Below are positions 34,689 to 43,586 of a DNA stretch of 64,000 bases, piece after piece; positions within the stretch are counted from its first letter, which is position 1, and the number at the start of each line of letters is the position of its first letter. A program made the translations under genes and the position numbers. Location: NCBI GenBank assembly GCA_051745635.1, contig JBNJEH010000007.1, positions 7,624-71,623 of the forward strand, in the 5' to 3' direction. The notes under the pieces were generated by a model. That model worked only from the letters and a program-made list of their open reading frames with translations, was not told the origin of the DNA and did not search any database. Origin of the DNA: Brumimicrobium sp051745635 (GTDB taxonomy: Bacteria > Bacteroidota > Bacteroidia > Flavobacteriales_D > Crocinitomicaceae).

Positions 34689-37064
34689 TTAACCACTACA
34701 CATTTCGCAGTTATCAGGATCGTCTGTGGAGCAAGAAGCTTGCGCCTGCGACTGTATTTCTTCCGTAGACATGGACTGTTCTCCCTTGTTATCGTTTTCG
34801 GTAACACTTTTATCCACTGTAAATTTAATGGCATTAGTGGCCGCTTTTGTGCGAAGATAGTACATTCCTGTTTTCAATCCGCGTTGCCAACCGTAGAAGT
34901 GCATTGAGGTTAACTTCTTGAAGTCAGCATTCTCCATGAAAATGTTGAGCGATTGTGATTGGCAAATGTACGCTCCACGGTCAGCTGCTTGCTCAATAAT
35001 ACTTTTTTGAGAGAGCTCCCAGGCCGTTTTATAGAGATCTTTCAGATGTTGTGGAATTTCGGGAATGTCCTGAACCGATCCATTCGCTGCCATCAATTTC
35101 TGACGCATGGTGTTGTCCCACAATCCTTCTTTCACGAGGTCGCGCAAGAGGTGTTTATTGACGATGATAAATTCACCTGACAATACGCGTCGCGTATAGA
35201 TGTTAGAAGTGTACGGCTCGAAGCATTCGTTATTACCGAGAATCTGAGCAGTGGAAGCAGTGGGCATCGGAGCCAGTAGCAGCGAATTACGAACGCCGTG
35301 TTCCTTGACTTCTTCGCGAAGAACGTCCCACTCCCAGCGATCACTTGGGGTAGTATCCCACATATCGAATTGGAATACACCTTTTGAAACCGGAGAGCCT
35401 TCGAACGTTTCGTAGGGACCTTCTTGTTTTGCTAAATCTTTGGATGCTGTCATGGCAGCGTAATAGATCGTCTCAAAAATGGCTTTATTCAGTGCTTTGG
35501 CTTCTTCTGAGTCAAAAGGCATGCGCAATTTGATATAAGTATCTGCCAAGCCCTGAACGCCGAGACCGATCGGTCGGTGACGCATATTTGAATTCCGCGC
35601 TTCATCGACGGGATAGTAATTTCCATCAATAATGCGGTTCAGATTCACCGTTGCCTCATAGGTCACTTCAAATAATTTGTCATGATCGAACCCATCTTTT
35701 GTAACGTACTTTGGAAGAGCAAGTGAAGCGAGATTACAAACAGCCACCTCGTCAGGAGCAGTATATTCCATGATTTCCGTACAGAGATTAGAAGACTTGA
35801 TCGTTCCTAAATTCTGCTGATTGGATTTTTTATTTGCAGCGTCTTTATAGAGCATGTAAGGTGTACCAGTCTCAATTTGTGATTCTAATACTTTAAACCA
35901 CAGCTCTTGCGCTTTAATGGTTTTTCTTCCTTTACCTTCTTTCTCATATTTGGTGTAAAGTTTTTCAAATTCTTCACCGTACGTGTCGGAGAGACCCGGA
36001 CATTCGTTCGGGCACATAAGCGTCCATTCGCCATTTGATTGAACGCGCTCCATAAATAAATCCGGTATCCAAAGGGCGTAAAACAAGTCGCGTGCGCGAC
36101 TTTCCTCTTTACCGTGATTCTTTTTCATTTCTAGGAAATCGAAGACATCAGCGTGCCAGGGTTCGAGATACATGGCAAACGAACCTTTTCTTTTACCACC
36201 ACCCTGATCGACATAGCGAGCTGTGTCATTAAATACGCGGAGCATAGGTACAATTCCGTTAGAGGTGCCATTTGTACCGCGGATGTAAGATCCTTTGGCT
36301 CGTATATCGTGAATAGAAAGCCCAATACCTCCTGCTGATTGTGAAATCTGAGCACAATTCTGCAGGGTTTCGTAAATTCCCTGAATACTGTCTTCTTTCA
36401 TCGTCAATAAGAAACAAGACGACATTTGAGGTTTTGGTGTACCAGCATTGAAAAGCGTTGGTGTTGCATGTGTAAACCAACCCTCTGACATGAGGTTATA
36501 CGTGCGAATAGCAGCGTCGATATCGTGTTTGTGGATGCCTACCGCAACGCGCATGAGCATGTGTTGAGGACGCTCAGCAATTTCACCGTTGAGCTTCAAA
36601 AGGTAAGAGCGCTCCAACGTTTTAAAACCGAAATAATCGTAATGAAAATCGCGGTCGTAGATGATATTGGAGTCTAACTTCTCTTTGTTCTCCATGATAA
36701 CTTCATAAACATCGTCGGCTAAAAGGGAAGCATTTAAGCCTGTTTTAGGGTCAATGTAAGTATGAAGGTCTTCCATCGTTTCAGAGAAGGTCTTCTTGGT
36801 GTTTTTATGCAAATTGGACACGGAAATACGCGAAGCGAGCAACGCGTAATCGGGGTGTTCTATCGTTTTTGACGCAGCTGTCTCCGCCGCAAGGTTATCT
36901 AAAACGACCGTCGTAACGCCATCGTAGATTCCTTCGATAACTTTCATTGCGACACTTTCCGGAGAAACGAGCGGGTCGAGTCCATAGCACATCTTTACAA
37001 TGCGCGCTGTTATTTTGTCAAACTTGACGGGTTCTTTTCTTCCGTCTCTTTTAATTACGTACAT
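34689..37064 (-). CDS. nrdA: Ribonucleoside-diphosphate reductase, alpha subunit (class Ia)
   Basis: A 791-residue catalytic subunit that reduces NDPs to dNDPs. An ATP-cone (1-90, VIKRDGRKEPVKFDKITARI) suggests allosteric control by ATP/dATP. Active-site cysteines: SSCFLL near 215, SSNLC near 425 and AVCNLASLAL near 440 (thiyl radical and reductive pair). The radical-transfer tyrosines are in GMYYLRT near 734. The C-terminal CEMCSG carries the redox pair that re-reduces the site. The sequence is of the eukaryote-like class Ia type. It is the second gene of the operon, 33 nt after nrdB. Confidence 0.97.
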   Translation of the reverse strand: MYVIKRDGRKEPVKFDKITARIVKMCYGLDPLVSPESVAMKVIEGIYDGVTTVVLDNLAAETAASKTIEHPDYALLASRISVSNLHKNTKKTFSETMEDLHTYIDPKTGLNASLLADDVYEVIMENKEKLDSNIIYDRDFHYDYFGFKTLERSYLLKLNGEIAERPQHMLMRVAVGIHKHDIDAAIRTYNLMSEGWFTHATPTLFNAGTPKPQMSSCFLLTMKEDSIQGIYETLQNCAQISQSAGGIGLSIHDIRAKGSYIRGTNGTSNGIVPMLRVFNDTARYVDQGGGKRKGSFAMYLEPWHADVFDFLEMKKNHGKEESRARDLFYALWIPDLFMERVQSNGEWTLMCPNECPGLSDTYGEEFEKLYTKYEKEGKGRKTIKAQELWFKVLESQIETGTPYMLYKDAANKKSNQQNLGTIKSSNLCTEIMEYTAPDEVAVCNLASLALPKYVTKDGFDHDKLFEVTYEATVNLNRIIDGNYYPVDEARNSNMRHRPIGLGVQGLADTYIKLRMPFDSEEAKALNKAIFETIYYAAMTASKDLAKQEGPYETFEGSPVSKGVFQFDMWDTTPSDRWEWDVLREEVKEHGVRNSLLLAPMPTASTAQILGNNECFEPYTSNIYTRRVLSGEFIIVNKHLLRDLVKEGLWDNTMRQKLMAANGSVQDIPEIPQHLKDLYKTAWELSQKSIIEQAADRGAYICQSQSLNIFMENADFKKLTSMHFYGWQRGLKTGMYYLRTKAATNAIKFTVDKSVTENDNKGEQSMSTEEIQSQAQASCSTDDPDNCEMCSG

Positions 37065-37097
37065 ACTGGTTTATTTATAATGGGTTAATAATAATTT

Positions 37098-38072
37098 TTA
37101 AAAGTCTGCGTCGGTGCTGAAAGACTGGTCTTCGTTTCCACCCATCACATTTGCTTTTTGATACTCAGCTACGCGTTTCTCAAAGAAGTTGGTTTTACCT
37201 TCAATTGAGATCATGTCCATAAAGTCGAAAGGGTTGGTAGCATTAAATTCTTTATCGCATTCGAGTTCGGCGAGAAGACGGTCGGCGACAAATTCAATGT
37301 ATTGCGACATCAAGTCTGAGTTCATGCCGATCAAACGCACAGGAAGTGCTTCCAGGATGAATTCTTTTTCAATTTTAACGGCGTCTAGGATAATTTCGCG
37401 CACTTTATCTTTTGATAATTTATCCACGATGTGATTATTGTAGAGCAGACAAGCGAAATCACAGTGTAATCCTTCATCTCTGGAAATCAATTCGTTCGAA
37501 AAGGAAAGTCCGGGCATCAAACCGCGTTTTTTCAACCAGAAGATCGAACAGAACGAACCTGAAAAGAAAATGCCTTCTACAGCGGCAAAAGCAATTAAGC
37601 GCTCCGCAAAATTCCCTTCATCGATCCAGCGCAATGCCCAGTCTGCTTTTTTCTTAACGCACTCCATCGTTTCAATGGCGTTGAACAAACCCTCCTTCTC
37701 TTTATCGTCTTTGATGTATGTATCAATTAACAACGAATAGGTTTCAGAGTGGATGTTCTCCATGGCGATCTGGAAACCGTAAAAGAATTTTGCTTCAGTG
37801 TACTGAACTTCAGCTACGAAATTTTCCGCGAGGTTCTCGTTGACGATACCATCAGACGCTGCAAAAAAGGCGAGCACGTGTTTGATAAAGTACCGTTCGT
37901 CTTCATTCAGTTTGTTTTCCCAGTCGACTAAGTCGGGAGATAAGTCAATTTCTTCTGCCGTCCAAAAGCTTGCCTCAGCTTTTTTATAGAACGCCCAGAT
38001 GTCGTCGTGTTTAATTGGAAATAGAACAAAGCGATCTTTGTTTTCTTGTAAAATTGGTTCTTCTTGTGCCAT
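37098..38072 (-). CDS. nrdB: Ribonucleoside-diphosphate reductase, beta subunit (class Ia)
   Basis: A 324-residue radical-generating subunit. LAFFAASDGIVNENLAENF holds an iron-ligand Asp/Glu region; EAKFFYGFQIAMENIHSETYSLLID contains the ligands Glu and His and the tyrosyl-radical position in FYGFQ; SRDEGLHCDFACLLY gives the second Glu and His. The C-terminal tail (NEDQSFSTDADF), ending in acidic/aromatic residues, should dock on alpha. It is the first gene of the operon. The upstream gap has a perfect DnaA box at 38277. Confidence 0.97.
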   Translation of the reverse strand: MAQEEPILQENKDRFVLFPIKHDDIWAFYKKAEASFWTAEEIDLSPDLVDWENKLNEDERYFIKHVLAFFAASDGIVNENLAENFVAEVQYTEAKFFYGFQIAMENIHSETYSLLIDTYIKDDKEKEGLFNAIETMECVKKKADWALRWIDEGNFAERLIAFAAVEGIFFSGSFCSIFWLKKRGLMPGLSFSNELISRDEGLHCDFACLLYNNHIVDKLSKDKVREIILDAVKIEKEFILEALPVRLIGMNSDLMSQYIEFVADRLLAELECDKEFNATNPFDFMDMISIEGKTNFFEKRVAEYQKANVMGGNEDQSFSTDADF

Positions 38073-38276
38073 TTGTTAACCGTTTTTAATGTGTAAATAT
38101 GTTGCGCGCACGATCCTTTCTACCGTGCGATGTTTTAATTTTCTGTTTTTTCAGTGCAATTTCTCTTCCAGAACAGGGTACAAAAACAAGTACATATTCT
38201 TCGTAAAGAGCGATACAAAAATTGGCAATAATTTTCGGTTCTACAACTAAAGAAATCCACAAAAAAAAGTTTGAAT

Positions 38277-38285
38277 TGTGGATAA
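38277..38285 (-). promoter_or_regulatory. Perfect DnaA box upstream of nrdB
   Basis: The minus strand reads TTATCCACA, identical to the strongest DnaA box. In E. coli DnaA controls the nrdAB promoter, so a regulatory role is plausible here, but a single box may occur by chance. Confidence 0.5.
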
Positions 38286-38521
38286 AAGATTTAACTCCTT
38301 GATTGATGCATGAAGCCAACATTATTAACATAGAATTAAAAGATATTCACATACAGTTCATCTTGTTTATCGATTATTTATGTTATTTTATCCCCTAAGA
38401 TTCAATGCTTATCGCTCAAACCCTTTGTCCAAGAACGCTCTATAAAATTAAATCAAACTTTTCCAATAAAAAACTAAAAGAGGGTGTGTTTAATAACAAT
38501 GAGATGTTGATGAAAATTCAT

Positions 38522-38529
38522 TATTTTTG
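38522..38529 (+). promoter_or_regulatory. -7 promoter element of the comF gene
   Basis: TATTTTTG matches TAnnTTTG and ends 7 nt before the ATG at 38537, so transcription would start almost at the start codon. No clear -33 TTG is visible. Confidence 0.4.
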
Positions 38530-38536
38530 AAACGCT

Positions 38537-39253
38537 ATGATGCGCAAGGCTTACGAAATTTTTAACACAGCGGCGAATGGAATTTTGTCTTTGGTTTATC
38601 CAAATAATTGTGCCATTTGTGACAAAGAATTACCGGATGGAATGGAACATTTGTGTTTTGCCTGTCGCGATGAACTCCATTTCACCTATTTCGAAAAATT
38701 TAAAGAACCCTCTCCGGCCGATGAACTTTTTTGGGGACGCATAGATGTCGAAAATGTGTTTCCCTTGCTCTACTTTCAAAAAGGGAGTGCCGTACAAAAG
38801 ATATTGCACAAAATTAAATACGGCGAAGGCAAACAAATCGGCTCATTTATGGGAGAAATGATCGGGAGGCACATGAACGAAAATGAAAAATTCCGCAGTA
38901 TAGAAGCCCTGATTCCCATTCCGCTGCACTCGAAAAAGGGGTTTAAGAGGGGATACAACCAAAGCCTGATGATTGCCAGAGGTATTGCTGAGGAAACCGA
39001 AAAACCGATAGTAGAAGGACTCGTACGCAACGTGCATCGCGCTTCTCAAACTACTAAAGGTAAAGAGGAGCGTTGGAAAAATGTCCAATCTATTTTTGAA
39101 GTACGACCTGACACGCTGCAAAACAAAACGCATGTGGCTATCGTAGATGACGTATTGACGACGGGCTCTACACTGGAATCAGCTGCAAAAACAATCAGAT
39201 CATATTATACCGACCTAAAAATCAGCTTTTTAACGGTAGCGATCGCCGATTAA
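38537..39253 (+). CDS. comF: ComF-family phosphoribosyltransferase-like protein
   Basis: A 238-residue ComF homologue, associated with DNA uptake in competent bacteria. C25, C28, C40 and C43 (CAIC...CFAC) form the N-terminal zinc finger. LIPIPLHSKKGFKRGYNQSLMIARGIAE and RASQTTKGKEERWKNV are ComF signatures. VAIVDDVLTTGSTLESAAK is the PRPP-binding loop. It is likely active in nucleotide or DNA metabolism. Its stop overlaps that of the convergent phosphatase. Confidence 0.93.
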   Translation: MMRKAYEIFNTAANGILSLVYPNNCAICDKELPDGMEHLCFACRDELHFTYFEKFKEPSPADELFWGRIDVENVFPLLYFQKGSAVQKILHKIKYGEGKQIGSFMGEMIGRHMNENEKFRSIEALIPIPLHSKKGFKRGYNQSLMIARGIAEETEKPIVEGLVRNVHRASQTTKGKEERWKNVQSIFEVRPDTLQNKTHVAIVDDVLTTGSTLESAAKTIRSYYTDLKISFLTVAIAD

Positions 39254-40668
39254 TCTGTTGTATTGGCAACTCCCGCAGCAACGAGCATAAGTTCGTGCAG
39301 ATAAGTGTTTTTGATGAAAGGTCGGAGCAATTCACTTCCCGGACCGTATGCAGCTACTTCTACATAATCAGCAGAGTGATGATTGTCGGCCCAACCGACA
39401 GCGGTGTGTTTTTTTTGAATTTTGGCCAGCTCTGCAAACGGTTTCTTGTAATCATCGTATAACTCCTCCTCATCCAGTGGATCGATCAAATTGATCAGTA
39501 ATTTTGCGTCTTCCATGGCTATTTTATATCCTTGCGCATGTTCGATCAAATCAATCAGCATTTTTGGTGTCGTTTTTTTTGTTATACCATCCATGATCCA
39601 TTTATTGGAATGCTTGAAAGATTTAATGCGGTCAAAATGAGCATCTGCATTCTTACCGTAAAACAAACCGGGATTGGCATTTCCGTGATCCGTTGTAACG
39701 ACCACGAGCGTATTGCCATCTTCGCGAGCAAAATCGAGTGCCACGCGCACGGCATCATCGAACGTAACCTGATCGTAAATTAATCCACCTGTATCGTTGG
39801 AATGCGCCGCCCAGTCCACTTTTCCTGCTTCAACCTGAAGTGCGAAACCGGCATCATTTTTTTTCATTTTTTCGATCGCCACAGCGGTCATTTCCGGTAA
39901 TGAAGGCATGGTTTTTTGCAATTTTTCATCATTGACCTGATCGACGGTGAAAGGCAAAGCTGATTGATTAAAAACGCCCAACAGGGGCTGCTCAGTATCC
40001 ATCACCTGGCGCAGTTCATTTTTGCTTTTGGCCACGGCAAACCCGGCTTCTTTAAAAGCTCCGTACAGGTCTTTCTGGTCTTCCCGCTCTGAGGAGGAAA
40101 AGTATTCGTGTCCCCCACCCATCATCACATCAAAACGCAAATCGAGATAGCGTTCTGCAATACCTGCCTGATCATTGCGCGAAGCCATGTTTACGCAGAA
40201 AGAAGCCGGGGTGGCGTGTGTGATTGGCACAGTAGTTACACAACCAACGGATTTTTTTTGTGCCTTGAATTTCTGAAGGATGGGTGTGTATTGTTCACCA
40301 TTTTCTCCCACATTTAAAGAACCATTGGGCACGCGTTTGCCTCCTCCCCAGGCGGAACCTCCAGCTGCCGAATCGGTAACCAGAGAACTTGCCGAAGCAG
40401 TGTCCATAAGTCCTCGCCGGAACGTACCGTTGGAAAGGTTTTCAATCCAGTGTGTCTGACGACCGTTCATGCGTTGAAAAAAGAGATCGGCCATCGTTAA
40501 GGTTCCCGTGCTCATTCCATCGGATACCAGAAATATGATGTTTTTGGCCTCAGACTTTAATTCGTCATAAAGGGCTTCTCTGTTCTTCCCCTGACCAATT
40601 ATTAATGGAGAAACAGCTAGCCCCGCCGCTGTTAATGAGGTGCTTCTAAAAAAATTTCTTCTCTTCAT
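39250..40668 (-). CDS. Alkaline phosphatase (PhoA family), Tat-type signal
   Basis: A 472-residue exported phosphomonoesterase. The signal MKRRNFFRSTSLTAAGLAVSPLIIG has a twin-arginine pattern (RRNFF). NIIFLVSDGMSTGTLTMAD binds the first zinc/magnesium site; SLVTDSAAGGSAWGGG holds the phosphorylated Ser in TDSAA; EAGKVDWAAHSNDTGG, VVVTTDHGNANPG and NHHSADYVEVAAYGPGSE give the remaining metal ligands. I infer phosphate scavenging in the periplasm. A -7 promoter box (TATTTTTG on the minus strand, 40685-40692) precedes it. Confidence 0.93.
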   Translation of the reverse strand: MKRRNFFRSTSLTAAGLAVSPLIIGQGKNREALYDELKSEAKNIIFLVSDGMSTGTLTMADLFFQRMNGRQTHWIENLSNGTFRRGLMDTASASSLVTDSAAGGSAWGGGKRVPNGSLNVGENGEQYTPILQKFKAQKKSVGCVTTVPITHATPASFCVNMASRNDQAGIAERYLDLRFDVMMGGGHEYFSSSEREDQKDLYGAFKEAGFAVAKSKNELRQVMDTEQPLLGVFNQSALPFTVDQVNDEKLQKTMPSLPEMTAVAIEKMKKNDAGFALQVEAGKVDWAAHSNDTGGLIYDQVTFDDAVRVALDFAREDGNTLVVVTTDHGNANPGLFYGKNADAHFDRIKSFKHSNKWIMDGITKKTTPKMLIDLIEHAQGYKIAMEDAKLLINLIDPLDEEELYDDYKKPFAELAKIQKKHTAVGWADNHHSADYVEVAAYGPGSELLRPFIKNTYLHELMLVAAGVANTTD

Positions 40669-40684
40669 GGGAAAACGCTTTTAA

Positions 40685-40692
40685 CAAAAATA
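40685..40692 (-). promoter_or_regulatory. -7 promoter element of the alkaline phosphatase gene
   Basis: The minus strand reads TATTTTTG, an exact TAnnTTTG, 16 nt before the ATG. The nearest upstream TTG is only 15 bp away, shorter than expected for a -33 element. Confidence 0.4.
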
Positions 40693-40788
40693 CATTTCTG
40701 AGTGGTACAATGTGTTAAAACAAAGTAAAATTAAACGGCTGCTGGGTACTTTAAAATTAAGTTTTGCACAGCAGTTTTGAAGCGTTCA

Positions 40789-41730
40789 TCATAGGTTGTT
40801 TCCTCTTGCCTTGCGTTTGCGTTGGATGTAAGAGGATCGAGAGATGAGGTAAACACCTAAAAAGATCATTAACATGTAAATTATTTTCTCCAGGGTAATC
40901 GCTCCTACAAAATCGCCCGTCCAGCCAAAGTAGGCAAAAAGTACAGTAAAGACCATGACGAGCATGGGTTGTGTGTAAATATAACTCCCACTGACGCTGG
41001 GTGAAACGTGTTTGAGTGCAAAAATATTCAGCAGGTAAGTAAAGAAGGTTGCTCCAAAAACAACAAAGCCAATTTTCCACCAGATAACGTCGGGGAAAGC
41101 ACTGAACTGCGCCGCATTCATGTCGGACCAAACTTCCGGATAACTGGATATAAAGACCATCCCAAACAAGAAATTGTAGGTGATTACGGTGATGGGCTTG
41201 TATTTGTCCATCAAAGGTTTGGCAATCACGAGGTAGATTCCAAAAGAAAGGGCGTTGATAAAAATAAAGAGATCACCGATCGGGGAGTCAAAACCGGGTT
41301 CTTTTCCCAGTGTAGTCAGTGCAATGGCACCAACTGCACCAATAAATACACCCACAGCTTTGAGTAAGGTAATTTTTTCTTTGCGGATGAAGTAGGAAAG
41401 GATAACCACCAAAATAGGTGTAGAAGTCATGATAATTCCAACGTTAATGGGAGACGTTAGTTCCAGCCCATTGAAGAAAAACAACTGGTTGATTGCGACA
41501 CCAAAAAAACCTGTTATCGCCAGTCGCGGAAGATCGCGCACAGCTACCTTTTCCCGGATGAACACCAGAAAAATAGTGACAAAGAGTACAGTCGTGGTTA
41601 TTGCCCGTAAAAAAATAAAGGCATTGGGACCGAGGTATTCGGGCATCACGCCTTTGGCCAACAAATGATTGGCGCCATATAGCATGTTCAGTGTAAAAAG
41701 AGCGAAATGCGCGAGAACCGTTCTATTCAT
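40789..41730 (-). CDS. EamA/DMT-family transporter
   Basis: A 313-residue inner-membrane permease of the drug/metabolite transporter superfamily. Ten hydrophobic helices are visible in two repeated halves of five (for example FALFTLNMLYGANHLLAKGVMP, AFIFLRAITTTVLFVTIFLVF, and in the second half FIFINALSFGIYLVIAKPLMD and GSYIYTQPMLVMVFTVLFAYFGW), each an EamA domain. The substrate cannot be predicted. It overlaps the upstream ArsC-like gene by 8 nt, so it belongs to an fbp-arsC-like-DMT run. Confidence 0.9.
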   Translation of the reverse strand: MNRTVLAHFALFTLNMLYGANHLLAKGVMPEYLGPNAFIFLRAITTTVLFVTIFLVFIREKVAVRDLPRLAITGFFGVAINQLFFFNGLELTSPINVGIIMTSTPILVVILSYFIRKEKITLLKAVGVFIGAVGAIALTTLGKEPGFDSPIGDLFIFINALSFGIYLVIAKPLMDKYKPITVITYNFLFGMVFISSYPEVWSDMNAAQFSAFPDVIWWKIGFVVFGATFFTYLLNIFALKHVSPSVSGSYIYTQPMLVMVFTVLFAYFGWTGDFVGAITLEKIIYMLMIFLGVYLISRSSYIQRKRKARGNNL

Positions 41731-42085
41731 TGAGTGCCGTATACGCTTCTTTTGCCGCTGCTACCGTTTTTTTTGCATTCCCGACAAACACCTCATCATC
41801 GAAAATAATGAAGGGGCGTTTGAGAAAGGTATATTCCTGTAGCATGTACTTTTTGTAATCTTCCTCTGAAAGGTCCATTTCATTCAACCCCATGGATCGG
41901 TATTTCATGGCACGTTTACTAAAAAGCTTTTCATAGGAACCTACTTTATCTTTAAGAAAGTCCAGCGTTTTTTCGTCGATATTTTCTTCCTTGATGTCCT
42001 GTAATTCTACATCGTCACCGACGTTCAATTCTTTGAGTATACGCTGATTCGTATTACAACTTGAAAGGTGAAATATTTTTCTCAT
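41723..42085 (-). CDS. ArsC/Spx-family protein
   Basis: A 120-residue thioredoxin-fold protein of the arsenate-reductase-like (ArsC/Spx) family. The active-site loop reads SSCNTNQRILKEL with a single Cys at residue 10. DIKEENIDEKTLDFLKDKVGSYEKLFSKRAMKYRSMG and LKRPFIIFDDEVFVGNAK match the family's Arg and Pro segments. Because no second Cys is near, it may act with glutathione-like thiols or be regulatory rather than reduce arsenate. No ars regulator or pump is nearby. It starts 3 nt after fbp. Confidence 0.8.
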   Translation of the reverse strand: MRKIFHLSSCNTNQRILKELNVGDDVELQDIKEENIDEKTLDFLKDKVGSYEKLFSKRAMKYRSMGLNEMDLSEEDYKKYMLQEYTFLKRPFIIFDDEVFVGNAKKTVAAAKEAYTALNE

Positions 42086-42088
42086 GGT

Positions 42089-43114
42089 TTACTGGTTTGA
42101 TGCAATTGTCGGTTGTTCTTTTAAACAGCTCATCGCTTTTTCTACCATGGCAGAAGATCCCACAAAATAACCGCAGCGCTGGTGCAGTTTTTTGGGTTCA
42201 ATTTCCATGATGCGGTGGTGTCCGTCAGTGGCCAGACCACCAGATTGTTCTGCTATAAATGCTAACGGGTTGCATTCATACAACAAGCGCAAACGTCCTT
42301 CCTTCCAATTAGTTGTGGTCGGGTAAATGTAGATCCCTCCCTTCAGCAAGTTGCGGTGAAAGTCGGCTACTAACGATCCAATATAACGTCCCGAATAAGG
42401 GCGGTTTGTATCGGGGTCATTTTCGCGGCAATATTGAACGTAATCTTTTAAACCGGGATCACAGCGATCGAGGTTACCTTCGTTCATCGAGTAGGTTTTA
42501 CCCGTCTCCGGCATTTTTATATCGGGATGAGACAAACAAAATTCACCAATTGATGGGTCTAATGTAAATCCATTCACTCCGTTTCCAGTCGTGTAAACTA
42601 ACATGGCAGAAGAACCGTAGAGCACGTATCCGGCGGCGACTTGTTCAGTTCCTTTTTGTAGCATGTCTTCTTTGGTCGCCGGAGAACCGATGGGTGAAGT
42701 CCGTCGATAAATCGAAAAGATGGTGCCGATAGAAACATTCACATCAATATTCGATGAACCGTCGAGTGGATCAAAAAGGACGATATACTTCCCGTTTTGT
42801 GCTTGTTCAGAATCAAAAGCGACGTAATCGTCATTTTCTTCTGAGGCAATACCACACACTTCTCCTCCCGATTTAAAAGCGTTAATAAAAGCTTCGTCTG
42901 CGATGACATCCAGCTTTTGTTGTTCCTCTCCCTGTACGTTGGTCTCGCCTTTGGCCCCGAGAATATCCACCAATCCAGCGCGGTTTACGTCGCGGTTCAC
43001 AATTTTTGAAGCGATTGAAATGTCGGTCAACAAACTGGTTAATTCCCCTGTAGCATAAGGAAAATCCTTTTGTCGCTGCATGATAAATTCATTGAGCGTG
43101 GTAATTTTTGCCAT
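42089..43114 (-). CDS. fbp: Fructose-1,6-bisphosphatase, class I
   Basis: A 341-residue gluconeogenic enzyme that converts fructose 1,6-bisphosphate to fructose 6-phosphate. GEVCGIASEENDDYVAF gives metal-binding Glu residues, YIVLFDPLDGSSNIDVNVSIGTIFSIY is the class I signature with the metal Asp residues, YSGRYIGSLVADFHRNLLKGGIYIYP and GRLRLLYECNPLAFIAEQSGG are substrate-binding blocks. Length fits the family. It leads the minus-strand fbp-arsC-like-DMT run. Confidence 0.97.
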   Translation of the reverse strand: MAKITTLNEFIMQRQKDFPYATGELTSLLTDISIASKIVNRDVNRAGLVDILGAKGETNVQGEEQQKLDVIADEAFINAFKSGGEVCGIASEENDDYVAFDSEQAQNGKYIVLFDPLDGSSNIDVNVSIGTIFSIYRRTSPIGSPATKEDMLQKGTEQVAAGYVLYGSSAMLVYTTGNGVNGFTLDPSIGEFCLSHPDIKMPETGKTYSMNEGNLDRCDPGLKDYVQYCRENDPDTNRPYSGRYIGSLVADFHRNLLKGGIYIYPTTTNWKEGRLRLLYECNPLAFIAEQSGGLATDGHHRIMEIEPKKLHQRCGYFVGSSAMVEKAMSCLKEQPTIASNQ

Positions 43115-43574
43115 GTCTTGAAATTTTATACAAATATCGTGATTTGTTGTGACATGTTTGTAAAGGAAGTTGAATTATGTAAACCCTAATTATTCATCAA
43201 TCTGACTAAATATATCCTGTAAAATACAGTGATAAAGCATCTTATCTGCTGTTTTTTAGCTTTTTTAGCAACCCCATTTTTGAGGACACTTTTGTCAATC
43301 AGATTTTGATTTAATTTTGACCTATTTGTCGTTACAAGCCCCGCGAAATATTAGGTATATTCCTTTGTTGCTTATGCCTAAAATAGCTTCAAAATTAAAT
43401 TCATGAATAAATCGGGTAAAGGGATGTACCGCCGCTTGCAGTTGGCGCAATTTTAAAAAGCGACAACCGGAGAATTGCAAAATTGCAGTCAAATTGTATC
43501 TTGCGACGGCGATAAATCGTCAGAATTTCCTTGAGAAATCCTCAAAAGCGCATGAAAAATATATAAAATTCGAT
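43115..43574. other. 460-bp gap between fbp and the Crp-family gene
   Basis: I see no gene or RNA that I can support. GCAAAATTGCAGTC and AATTGCAAAATTGCA near 43476-43492 are short repeats. The last part leads into the -7 box of the Crp-family gene. Confidence 0.4.
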
Positions 43575-43582
43575 TATTTTTG
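43575..43582 (+). promoter_or_regulatory. -7 promoter element of the Crp-family operon
   Basis: TATTTTTG matches TAnnTTTG and ends only 4 nt before the ATG at 43587. The transcript might therefore be leaderless. No TTG at -33 is visible. Confidence 0.4.
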
Positions 43583-43586
43583 AAGT

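Larger units (their letters stand above)
38073..38536. other. Divergent nrdB/comF gap with a DnaA box
   Basis: No gene is seen. TGTGGATAA at 38277-38285 is the exact complement of the DnaA box TTATCCACA. Weaker words are AATCCACAA near 38255 and ATATTCACA at 38343-38351. CGCACG (38107-38112) and CGTGCG (38124-38129) form an inverted repeat about 35 nt before nrdB that could be an operator. TATTTTTG at 38522-38529 is a -7-like box just before the comF ATG. Confidence 0.5.
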
